The position numbers and the translations under genes are program-made. A stretch of 7,659 nucleotides of DNA from Prevotellaceae bacterium (GTDB lineage: Bacteria > Bacteroidota > Bacteroidia > Bacteroidales > Bacteroidaceae), in contig JAJPYP010000050.1 in the NCBI GenBank assembly GCA_021204885.1, forward strand, positions 1 through 7,659, read 5' to 3'. This document shows, one piece after another, positions 1 through 5,677 of the stretch (position 1 is its first letter; each line of letters starts with the position of its first letter). The notes below the pieces were generated by a model that had not been told where the DNA came from, did no database searches, and saw only the letters and a list, made by a program, of their open reading frames with translations.

Positions 1-2
1 TA

Positions 3-254
3 CCTCACGAAAATGTCGCGTGCCGCGACCGCAGGAAGGTACGGGATTCCATCGCCATCATGATGAAGCAGGAGAACAAGAGGCTGTATGCCTTGGAGAA
101 AACCACCGACCCGGATGCGGCGCACCGCAGGAGAAGCCCTCATCAAGCACGCCAAGCAGCAGGAGCGCGTGCGCAGGGAAAAAGAGAAGGAGGAAAGGAA
201 GAAGCGGAGGGAAAGGAGAAGGAAAACGGGAAAAGGCAATAAGGGGAATAAAAA
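3..254 (+). pseudogene. 3' end of an unrecognised charged-tail protein, frameshifted
   Basis: The reading frame is open from the left edge and begins mid-gene. From base 3 it reads a plausible protein (ENVACRDRRKVRDS, then MKQENKRLYALEKTTDPD) to about base 125. The same frame then becomes an Ala/Arg/Gly string unlike normal protein. Frame 1 takes over near base 130 and reads GEALIKHAKQQERVRREK followed by a Lys/Arg/Glu-rich tail, ending at TGA 254-256. The sensible protein therefore changes frame at about 118-130, which suggests a one-base indel, either real decay or a sequencing error. I do not recognise the family. The tail is probably a solvent-exposed helix or a nucleic-acid-binding extension; this is inference from its charge. 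The frameshift, the neighbouring gene debris and the lack of a start in the window support a pseudogene or a truncated gene. Confidence 0.4.
175..248 (+). other. Purine-rich tract
   Basis: On the plus strand 70 of 74 bases are A or G; the only pyrimidines are at 205, 227, 237 and 240. It encodes the Lys/Arg/Glu-rich tail of the preceding gene, which may be explanation enough. Such tracts are prone to slippage, which could relate to the frameshift just upstream. Confidence 0.6.
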
Positions 255-289
255 ATGATGTATAAAGGAAGTGTGTCCGGCAGGAAAAG

Positions 290-358
290 GAAGATGCCGG
301 CGTTGACCGTGATGCCGCACAGCAGCACGAAGGAGGCGAAGCCGCCTTGGTCGAAGCC
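290..358 (-). pseudogene. Short fragment resembling an RND efflux permease
   Basis: The minus strand from 358 to 290 reads GFDQGGFASFVLLCGITVNA and a few residues more. This resembles, from memory, a transmembrane segment near the C-terminus of RND-type efflux permeases of Bacteroidales, where a phrase like QGGFASFVLLCGITVNA recurs. The similarity stops on both sides: downstream the frame turns into unrelated hydrophobic sequence, and upstream it meets the 24-bp repeats and a stop. No start, stop or flanking permease sequence is left, so it is at most a relic of about 23 codons, perhaps from a rearrangement. The identification rests on recall of the motif, and chance is not excluded. Confidence 0.4.
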
Positions 359-368
359 GGGTGCCGCC

Positions 369-425
369 CCGAAACATGTCATTTATCGCGTTCTACTACA
401 TCCGAAACCTGTCATTTATTGCGTT
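369..425 (+). repeat. Pair of 24-bp direct repeats, 33-bp period
   Basis: Copy 1 (369-392) and copy 2 (402-425) match at 22 of 24 positions; the differences are A376/C409 and C387/T420. They share the core TGTCATTTAT followed by C/T, then GCGTT, and are separated by 9 bases. The 33-base period is close to three DNA turns. Copy 2 covers the proposed -33 element of the promoter for the decayed ATPase gene, so an operator is possible. A duplication scar of a mobile element is the alternative. No further copy was noticed in the window. Confidence 0.65.
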
Positions 426-449
426 TAAGGAAAAAAGAGCCTATATTTG
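418..449 (+). promoter_or_regulatory. Promoter of the decayed ATPase gene
   Basis: TATATTTG at 442-449 matches the Bacteroidetes -7 consensus TAnnTTTG. ATTG at 418-421, with a 20-base spacer, is an acceptable -33 element. Candidate start codons follow at 460 and 469 in the same frame. The -33 element lies inside the second direct-repeat copy. Confidence 0.55.
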
Positions 450-459
450 CCGGTGAAAT

Positions 460-1276
460 ATGCACGCCATGATAGACAAACGCACACTTGAAACCATCCT
501 TTCCGACCAGTGGGAAGAGTTGAGAACCAAACACGCCCTGCACTTCTGCCGCAGACGATGTCTATATGCAGCAAGGCGGCTTTCCTGAGGTGCAGCGCTT
601 ACCCGCCGCCCACCGGTACGTCGACACCTTGGTAGACAACATCCTGAAACGCGACATAGAGCAACGCTTCAAGATCTCCTACAAAGCGGCATTCGAGCAC
701 ATGGCACACCACCTGCTGAACGTCTCCCCCGTCATCTTGGTAGACAAAGCCCTCAAAGAGCTGTTCGGCTTCAAATCGGAACACACCTCGCGCAACTACG
801 TCAGCTACCTGTGTCAAGCCTTCCTCTTGGTGGAATTGCGCAAATACTCCACTAAAAGCAAGTTGCGCGTGGTAGGCGGGAAAGTCTATCCCGTAGACGT
901 GGCTTTGATGAACAAGCGGGCCAATGCGTTCGCCGGCGAGAACTTGGGTTGGCGGCTTGAAACCATCGTCTACATCGAGCTGTTGCGCCGCCACAAGCCC
1001 CAAGGCCTTGACATCTACTACTACAACGACCGCACCAAAGAGTGCGATTTCATCGTGTGCCAAGGCAACCAAGCCATCATGGCCATCCAAGTATCCTACG
1101 ACATCACGAACGCCAAAACCCGCAAACGCGAAATCTCTGCCCTGCTCCATGTAGCCGCCAAGACCGGTTGCCGGCAGTTGCTTCTGCTCACCGATCACCA
1201 ATATGAAGACCTTGACGAGAACGGCCTCCTTGTCCACATCCGCCCCGTGTACGACTGGCTGTTGCAGGATGAGTGA
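460..1276 (+). pseudogene. AAA ATPase / DUF4143 protein with deleted ATPase core
   Basis: The intact family consists of ATP-binding proteins with an N-terminal P-loop AAA domain and a C-terminal DUF4143 nuclease-like domain; their cellular role is poorly known. Here frame 1 from ATG 460 or 469 reads MIDKRTLETILSDQWEELR and HALHFCRR, the usual N-terminus of the family, then reaches a stop at 586-588. From about 548 frame 2 reads DDVYMQQGGFPEVQRL, which normally lies just past the ATPase core, and continues to the C-terminus (YPVDVALMNKR, then ECDFIVCQGNQAIMAIQVSY) and TGA 1274-1276. No Walker A or Walker B sequence remains. About 30 N-terminal and 240 C-terminal residues are kept, so an internal deletion of roughly 150-200 residues joined the two parts out of frame at about 540-556. 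The ATG at 566 could still start a separate 236-residue DUF4143 protein, but no clear ribosome site precedes it. Confidence 0.8.
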
Positions 1277-1342
1277 CCGGCGTAGCCCGCCGACATCTCG
1301 CTGCCTGTGCCCGGCAAGGTGTGTCCCTTGAATTGAAAACAG

Positions 1343-2638
1343 CTACTTCATCACCTTGACGGGCAGGTCTATCTTGCCTTGGGCAGTGGAGCGCGTGGAG
1401 GTGGCGTTCTTGGGGCCGGGGATGAGGGGGCTGTAGTTCAACACATGGCGCGTGCGGGCCCGCTGCTCTTGGGTGAAGCGGTCGGAGTAGCTCACGGCGT
1501 AGTCCATGATGTTCTCGGAGGTGAACTCCTCGCCTTCGCAGTTGGTGCGCAGCACAAGGTTGTAGAAGGTATAGTTGTCGTGGTCGTGCAGGGCGGTGTA
1601 TTGCACGTAGTCGTTGTACTCCACCACGTTGTAGCTGGGGGTGTCGTCGCAATAGTCGGTATCCTCGCACCCGTCCATGGCCTCGCCATTCTCGTCCTCG
1701 GCAAAGACGTGGTACAACCCCAAGTAGTGTCCCAGCTCGTGGGCTAAGGTGACGTTGATGTCGGCCGTGTTGTAGAGCGATGAGGTGGACTCCGCATAGC
1801 TGTAGAGGCTGTTGATGGAGACGCAATAGGCGAAGTTCAGGTTGTCTTTGGTAAGGTAGGTGTAGGTCACGCCGTTGAGCCCCTCCAAGTAGGTGCTGCC
1901 CACGGTGGAGAAGGGCAGGTGGGAGATGCCGAGGGTGGTGTACTCGCCGTCGGACTTGAAGTTGTAGAACATCACGTTGATGTAGTTGTTGGGATCCCAA
2001 AGGTACTTGACGTAAGCGCCGGTGTTGTCGGTCATGAACTCGTCGCAATCGATGGGATAGGTGCCTGTCCACTGGATGTACTCCACGCCGGGGGTGGAGA
2101 GCGTGTTGCCCTCCTCGTCGACGGTGGCCAAGGAGAACTTCACGTTCATGTCGACCGAAGAGTCGGCATAGAGCCGGTTGACGTTCTGCAATATGGCGCT
2201 AAGGCGCTCCTGCGGCACATACTGGGTCTTGTCGTTCTTGTTCTGGTAGAAGACGTGGAAGATGACGGGCAGGTCGTAGGTGTAGGTGGCATAGTCGCCG
2301 CTGCCGGCGGCTTGCGTGATGCTGATGTGCTTGGACTGGCCGGCAAGGGTGACGGTGACCGTAGCCGAGCGGGTGTCGGACCCGGTGTTGCCGGCGACGG
2401 TGATTTGCAGCACGGTGCCGTTGTAGCCCGATGTGGGCGAGGGGACGCACCAGTTGTCGCTGCTGCCTGCTGTCCATGCCTCGCCGCTGTTGGTGGTGAC
2501 GGTGACGCGCAGGGTCTCGCCGTCGGCGCTTACGTTGAAGTCGGTTTGGGAGAGCGACAGGGTGGTATCGGAATCGTCGCAGGCCACTATCCATGGCAGG
2601 AGCAGCAACAGGAGTGTGGGGAGGTATTTGGCTTTCAT
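1343..2638 (-). CDS. Zinc metalloprotease lipoprotein (BACON + metzincin, M43-like)
   Basis: A 431-residue secreted protease, probably anchored to a membrane by lipid and cleaving extracellular or periplasmic proteins; the substrate is unknown. Residues 1-20 form a lipoprotein signal peptide (MKAK, a Leu run, then the lipobox VAC with Cys20), followed by DD, a sequence often linked with surface export in Bacteroidetes. Residues about 26-110 look like a BACON domain (AWTAGSSDNWCVPSPTSG). The catalytic part contains HELGHYLGLYH at 300-310, giving zinc ligands His300, His304 and His310 with Glu301 as the base, and a Met-turn ENIMDY with Met378. This metzincin pattern with a late Met-turn fits the pappalysin-like M43 group and the zinc-dependent metalloproteinase lipoprotein family of Bacteroidales. 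Cysteines at 324, 330 and 367 around the active site may form disulfides. The gene is 47 bases downstream of birA, with its own -7 box at 2665-2672. Confidence 0.88.
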   Translation of the reverse strand: MKAKYLPTLLLLLLPWIVACDDSDTTLSLSQTDFNVSADGETLRVTVTTNSGEAWTAGSSDNWCVPSPTSGYNGTVLQITVAGNTGSDTRSATVTVTLAGQSKHISITQAAGSGDYATYTYDLPVIFHVFYQNKNDKTQYVPQERLSAILQNVNRLYADSSVDMNVKFSLATVDEEGNTLSTPGVEYIQWTGTYPIDCDEFMTDNTGAYVKYLWDPNNYINVMFYNFKSDGEYTTLGISHLPFSTVGSTYLEGLNGVTYTYLTKDNLNFAYCVSINSLYSYAESTSSLYNTADINVTLAHELGHYLGLYHVFAEDENGEAMDGCEDTDYCDDTPSYNVVEYNDYVQYTALHDHDNYTFYNLVLRTNCEGEEFTSENIMDYAVSYSDRFTQEQRARTRHVLNYSPLIPGPKNATSTRSTAQGKIDLPVKVMK

Positions 2639-2664
2639 ACAGGTGATGTTTACGATTTACCTTG

Positions 2665-2672
2665 CAAAGATA
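2665..2672 (-). promoter_or_regulatory. -7 box of the metalloprotease gene
   Basis: The minus strand reads TATCTTTG, a full match to TAnnTTTG, 26 bases ahead of the start codon. A transcript would have a leader of about 20 bases. No good TTTG is seen at the -33 distance, which would fall inside the last codons of birA, so the promoter is only partly supported. Confidence 0.5.
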
Positions 2673-2685
2673 AGTTTTTTACTGT

Positions 2686-3459
2686 TCACAACACATACTG
2701 CACCTCTTTAAATAGGTACAAACGCAGGCGGCCGCCGGCATCCTGCAAGCGCAAGCGGCCATCGGGCTCCACGCCGACGAGGCGGGCTTGGAAGAGGCCG
2801 CCGGCATCGCGGTAGGAGTGAAAGCCCTCGCGGCGGAAGAGCGTGCGGGCATAAAGGGCCGAGAGCGCCTCCACGGCAAGCGTGCCTTGGCGCAACGCCT
2901 CGTAACGTGCCTTGACTCGTTGCAGGATGCCCGTGAGCAAGGGTTGCAGCTCGTGCGTGTGGCCGGTGAGCCGGTACAGGGAGACGGGGTTGGGGGCATC
3001 GCTCAAGAAAGTGGTTTGGTTCACGTTGAGCCCGATGCCCACGACGGTGCGGTGCAGCAGGTGTCCACGCAAGTCGTTCTCTATCAACATGCCGCATATT
3101 TTACGCTCGCCGCAGTAGATGTCGTTGGGCCACTTCACGGTAACGGCCACGTCGTCTACTAACGGGGAAAGCTCCTCTTGCACGGCAAGACAGACGATTT
3201 GCGAGAGGGCGAACTGGGCGCGTGCCTCCATGAAGCGAGGGTAAAGCAGGAAGCTGAAGAGCAGGTTCTTCCCTGCCTCCGACTCCCAGCTGTTGCCGCG
3301 CTGCCCCTTGCCGGCGCTTTGGTAGCGGGTGGTGACGGTGGTGTACTCGGCGGGTTCCACAGCGGCGGTGTCGCAAAGTTGTTGCAGGAAGGCGTTGGTG
3401 GAGTCGGTCTCCTCCAAGGTAATGAGGGGATAGGGAAAGGGTGTGGTCGATAGTTCCAT
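2686..3459 (-). CDS. birA: Biotin--[acetyl-CoA-carboxylase] ligase
   Basis: This enzyme activates biotin with ATP to biotinyl-AMP and attaches it to the lysine of biotin-dependent carboxylase carrier domains in the cytoplasm. At 257 residues it is the short, catalytic type without the N-terminal helix-turn-helix of the E. coli repressor form, so it should not regulate biotin genes. Visible motifs in order are TDSTN (18-22), the adenylate-binding loop GKGQRGNSW (50-58), VKWPNDI (108-114), KICGMLIE (120-127) and GIGLNVN (141-147). Lys109 corresponds to the conserved lysine that contacts biotinyl-AMP. The C-terminal region (about 220-257) is the small SH3-like domain. The start is 31 bases after the yraN stop, with an A-rich leader and no promoter seen between, so co-transcription with yraN is likely. 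Confidence 0.93.
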   Translation of the reverse strand: MELSTTPFPYPLITLEETDSTNAFLQQLCDTAAVEPAEYTTVTTRYQSAGKGQRGNSWESEAGKNLLFSFLLYPRFMEARAQFALSQIVCLAVQEELSPLVDDVAVTVKWPNDIYCGERKICGMLIENDLRGHLLHRTVVGIGLNVNQTTFLSDAPNPVSLYRLTGHTHELQPLLTGILQRVKARYEALRQGTLAVEALSALYARTLFRREGFHSYRDAGGLFQARLVGVEPDGRLRLQDAGGRLRLYLFKEVQYVL

Positions 3460-3490
3460 TTTTCTTTAAAATGCGTTCTCTTTTTACAAG

Positions 3491-3859
3491 CTACCCGAAC
3501 ATGGGCGGATAGAAGGCCGAGGGGATGTGCTCGATGTGGAAGCCTCCCTCGCCTCCCACGGCCGTGATGATGTCGAAGCGCACGGTGGCGTCGAGCGCGT
3601 AGTGCTTCATGTAGGCATCGGCGGCGATGACAAGGCGGCGTATCTTGCGGCTGTCTACCGCCTCATGGGGCTCCTTGCAGGCGTTGTCGCTGCGGGTCTT
3701 CACCTCGACCACGACCAGCTCGCCCTCTTTCATGGCCACGATGTCGAGCTCCAAGTGGTTCTTGCGCCAGTTGCGGTGGCGGATGGTGTAGCCCTCGCGT
3801 TCCAAATAGGCGGCCGCGGCGTCTTCTCCGGCTCTTCCCAAGGCATTGTGTGTGGCCAT
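3491..3859 (-). CDS. yraN: YraN family protein (UPF0102, predicted nuclease fold)
   Basis: A 122-residue protein of the UPF0102 family, widespread in bacteria, with a restriction-endonuclease-like fold; its biological role is not settled, though DNA processing is suspected. Visible are GRAGEDAAAAYLEREGY near the N-terminus, NWR (30-32), and the PD-(D/E)xK-like residues Glu37, Asp39 (LELDIVA), Glu52 and Lys54 (VEVKTRS), then the EAVDSRKIRRL helix. A longer reading from 3910 would add 17 residues. I chose 3859 because MATHNALGRAGEDAAA is the usual family beginning and because a TAnnTTTG promoter at 3885-3892 lies inside the longer form. It is the first gene of a likely yraN-birA unit and is divergent from the small regulator gene at 3943. 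Confidence 0.9.
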   Translation of the reverse strand: MATHNALGRAGEDAAAAYLEREGYTIRHRNWRKNHLELDIVAMKEGELVVVEVKTRSDNACKEPHEAVDSRKIRRLVIAADAYMKHYALDATVRFDIITAVGGEGGFHIEHIPSAFYPPMFG

Positions 3860-3884
3860 GATGAATATTTTTGTTCTTCGGCGA

Positions 3885-3892
3885 CAAAAATA
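3885..3892 (-). promoter_or_regulatory. -7 box of yraN-birA
   Basis: The minus strand reads TATTTTTG, matching TAnnTTTG, 26 bases ahead of the yraN start at 3859. A TTTG lies 22 bases further upstream (3915-3918), slightly more than the usual spacer. It sits back to back with the plus-strand promoter of the next gene. Confidence 0.6.
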
Positions 3893-3903
3893 GGCTTTTT
3901 CTG

Positions 3904-3934
3904 TTTCCATTTTGCAAAACTAAAAGTAAATTTG
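3904..3934 (+). promoter_or_regulatory. Promoter of the small regulator and tadA
   Basis: TAAATTTG at 3927-3934 matches TAnnTTTG. TTTC at 3904-3907 is a near match to the -33 TTTG, with a 19-base spacer. Transcription should begin at about 3938-3942, directly at the ATG 3943, so the message may have almost no leader. The element overlaps the upstream half of the yraN promoter region. Confidence 0.55.
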
Positions 3935-3942
3935 CCAAAGGT

Positions 3943-4176
3943 ATGAGAAAAAGAGACAAGACATCCGCAAAGAAGCGACCCGCCGACGTGAAACGGGGGC
4001 AACGTGTCGTCTGCCTGCTTAGCGAGGAGGAGCTACGGATGATGAGCCGCTACCTTGACAAATACGACATCACGAACCGCTCGCGTTGGATGCGCGAGAC
4101 GCTCATGCGTTTCATCCTTAAAAACATGAACAGGGATTACCCCACGCTCTTCGGCGAGAACGAGATGCGGCGGTAA
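3943..4176 (+). CDS. Small ribbon-helix-helix-like protein, putative regulator
   Basis: A 77-residue basic protein. After a Lys/Arg-rich start (MRKRDKTSAKKRPADVKRGQ), a short strand (QRVVCLLSEEE, about 20-30), a helix (ELRMMSRYLDKYD), the turn ITNRS and a second helix (RWMRETLMRFIL) follow. This order and spacing match the ribbon-helix-helix DNA-binding fold, and similar proteins are common in Bacteroidales from memory. DNA binding and a regulatory role are inferred. The reading frame is open upstream to 3871, but the start at 3943 is favoured because the -7 box at 3927-3934 precedes it and the extra residues look non-coding. tadA follows after 51 bases without an obvious terminator, and yraN is divergent, so either could be a target, as could its own promoter. 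Confidence 0.72.
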   Translation: MRKRDKTSAKKRPADVKRGQRVVCLLSEEELRMMSRYLDKYDITNRSRWMRETLMRFILKNMNRDYPTLFGENEMRR

Positions 4177-4227
4177 GGGCGCGGTGGTCAAAGAGGAAAC
4201 GGTGCGGCGGCTAAGGAAACGACAACC

Positions 4228-4659
4228 ATGGACGATGCGTTTTACATGAGACAGGCCCTACAAGAGGCTCGCCAGGCCGGCACCCGTGGCGAAGTGCCCG
4301 TGGGTGCGGTGGTGGTGTGCAAGGAGCGCGTCATTGCCCGTGCGCACAACTTGACCGAGACGCTTACCGACGTGACCGCCCATGCCGAGATGCAGGCCAT
4401 TACGGCGGCTGCGGCCACCTTGGGCGGGAAATACTTGAACGAGTGCACGCTTTATGTCACGGTGGAACCGTGCGTGATGTGCGCGGGTGCCATCGCGTGG
4501 GCGCAGACGGGCCGGTTGGTGTTTGGCGCGGCCGACGAAAAGCGAGGTTACCGGCGGTATGCGCCGGGGGCGTTACATCCCAAGACGGTTGTGACAGAGG
4601 GGGTGCTGGCCGACGAGTGCGCGGCGTTGATGAGGGCGTTCTTCGCTAAAAAGAGGTGA
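4228..4659 (+). CDS. tadA: tRNA adenosine(34) deaminase
   Basis: TadA deaminates adenosine at the wobble position of tRNA-Arg(ACG) to inosine, so one tRNA can read several CGN codons; it is usually essential. The 143-residue length is typical. The zinc-deaminase motifs are clear: HAEMQA with zinc ligand His52 and the proton shuttle Glu54, and PCVMCAGA with zinc ligands Cys82 and Cys85. Asn41 (AHNLTE) and the GEVPVGAVVV segment (21-30) are also family features, as is the C-terminal region LADECAALMRAFF. A weak AAGGAAA precedes the ATG by about 10 bases. It probably shares a transcript with the small regulator gene upstream. It converges on the DUF4834 gene with only 12 bases between the stop codons. 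Confidence 0.94.
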   Translation: MDDAFYMRQALQEARQAGTRGEVPVGAVVVCKERVIARAHNLTETLTDVTAHAEMQAITAAAATLGGKYLNECTLYVTVEPCVMCAGAIAWAQTGRLVFGAADEKRGYRRYAPGALHPKTVVTEGVLADECAALMRAFFAKKR

Positions 4660-4671
4660 GATACCCCTTCG

Positions 4672-4941
4672 CTACTTCTCCTCTTTTATCTCCTCGAAAT
4701 CCACATACTCTCCTTCGTCGGGCGCGAAGAGCTTCTTGCGCCCGGTATTCTTGCGCTGGCTGCCCGAAGCGGTGCCGCCGCCTCCGGCCGTCGTGGTCCA
4801 CTTGCCATGCACGGACTTCTCCTTTCCACGGCGCTTGCCCGAAAAGAAGAGTGCTTGGAGGATGGAGGCGAAGAAACTTATCCCCAAGAACAGCACGACA
4901 AACAACAGCAGGAAGAGGAAACCGAAGAGAGGGAAGAACAT
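4672..4941 (-). CDS. DUF4834 family small membrane protein
   Basis: An 89-residue protein with one strongly hydrophobic segment (about 2-33, MFFPLFGFLFLLLF onwards), a basic stretch just after it (GKRRGKEK), a flexible Gly/Ser/Thr-rich linker (about 48-62) and an acidic conserved end, KLFAPDEGEYVDFEEIKEEK. The basic residues after the helix suggest the tail is cytoplasmic. Organisation and the end motif fit DUF4834, a family found in Bacteroidetes with no known function. It starts 12 bases after the pssA stop and so is the last gene of the psd-pssA operon, which hints at a role near phospholipid synthesis or the inner membrane; this is inference from context. Confidence 0.8.
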   Translation of the reverse strand: MFFPLFGFLFLLLFVVLFLGISFFASILQALFFSGKRRGKEKSVHGKWTTTAGGGGTASGSQRKNTGRKKLFAPDEGEYVDFEEIKEEK

Positions 4942-4953
4942 GGGGCGAAGGTT

Positions 4954-5670
4954 TTAAGGTGCGGGCTTGCGGCGGCAGGTGAAAAGGGAGAGCAGGATGT
5001 ACCACACGATAACGGGCGCGAAGCTGCCCAACCGCAACCAGCCTACAAGGGGGATGCAAACCAAGAGGAATATATAGCTCTTCCAGTTCTTTTGCCAAGA
5101 GAGGTTCTTGAACTTCAGGGAGAACATGGGTATCTCCGAGACAAGAAGCCAGGAAGAGAGCAGTATCAGTATCAAGAGGTAAAGGGGATGGAAACGGCCG
5201 CTTGCGAGGAAGCCGTGCGCCCCGTAGACCAACGAGCCCCAGAAGAGGGCGTTGGCCGGCACGGGCAGGCCGATGAATGAGCTTGTCTGGCGGGCATCGT
5301 TGTTGAACTTGGCCAAGCGCAAGGCCGAAAAGACGGCTATCAAGAAGGCCGCGTAGGGAAAGACGTGCGCCACGCCCGCCCACCCTGCGGGGTAACAGAG
5401 CTCTTTACCCAAGGAGAAGACCACCAAGGAGGGGGCGAGGCCGAAGCTGATGTCATCCGAAAGGGAGTCCAAGTCTTTCCCTATGGGCGAGGGGGCATGC
5501 AGCAGACGGGCGGCCATGCCGTCGAGGAAATCGAACACGGCACTCACAAGGATGAAGCACAAGGCCAAGCGGTAGTCGGCCTTGAAAGCCATCACGGCGG
5601 CCACACACCCCGAGAAGAGGTTCAGGCAGGTAAGTGTATTGGGTATATAGCGGATGATGCGGTTGGCCAT
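4954..5670 (-). CDS. pssA: CDP-diacylglycerol--serine O-phosphatidyltransferase
   Basis: This integral membrane enzyme joins CDP-diacylglycerol and serine to form phosphatidylserine with release of CMP. The 238-residue protein contains the complete CDP-alcohol phosphotransferase signature: DFLDG (Asp47, Asp50, Gly51), AR (54-55), Gly64, Asp68 and Asp72, spaced as D-x2-DG-x2-AR-x8-G-x3-D-x3-D. These aspartates bind the metal ions and the CDP moiety. Several hydrophobic segments follow, among them about 103-117, 138-150 and 160-180, and two near the C-terminus. The N-terminus RYIPNTLTCLNLFSG is the usual beginning of the membrane-bound (type II) PssA. It lies 7 bases after psd, the next enzyme of the pathway, so the two are translated from one message. 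Confidence 0.93.
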   Translation of the reverse strand: MANRIIRYIPNTLTCLNLFSGCVAAVMAFKADYRLALCFILVSAVFDFLDGMAARLLHAPSPIGKDLDSLSDDISFGLAPSLVVFSLGKELCYPAGWAGVAHVFPYAAFLIAVFSALRLAKFNNDARQTSSFIGLPVPANALFWGSLVYGAHGFLASGRFHPLYLLILILLSSWLLVSEIPMFSLKFKNLSWQKNWKSYIFLLVCIPLVGWLRLGSFAPVIVWYILLSLFTCRRKPAP

Positions 5671-5677
5671 CGGGGCG

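Noticed and set aside
599..1237. Open frame of 212 codons opposite the DUF4143 part
   Set aside because: The plus strand has clear DUF4143 protein sequence; the opposite frame has none.
1278..1292. Hairpin CGGCG-TAGCC-CGCCG between the decayed ATPase and the metalloprotease gene
   Set aside because: The stem is only five base pairs and no T-run follows on either strand, so it does not support a terminator.
1188..2072. Open frame of 294 codons on the minus strand
   Set aside because: It overlaps the metalloprotease in another frame, is Arg/His/Leu-rich and has no recognisable motif.
1919..2815. A long open frame of 298 codons on the plus strand
   Set aside because: It lies opposite the metalloprotease and birA genes, has Val/Gly/Ala-rich composition typical of an antisense shadow in GC-rich DNA, and shows no motif.
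4646..5383. Open frame of 245 codons overlapping pssA and the DUF4834 gene
   Set aside because: Low-complexity Arg/Leu/Pro composition in the wrong frame, without motifs.
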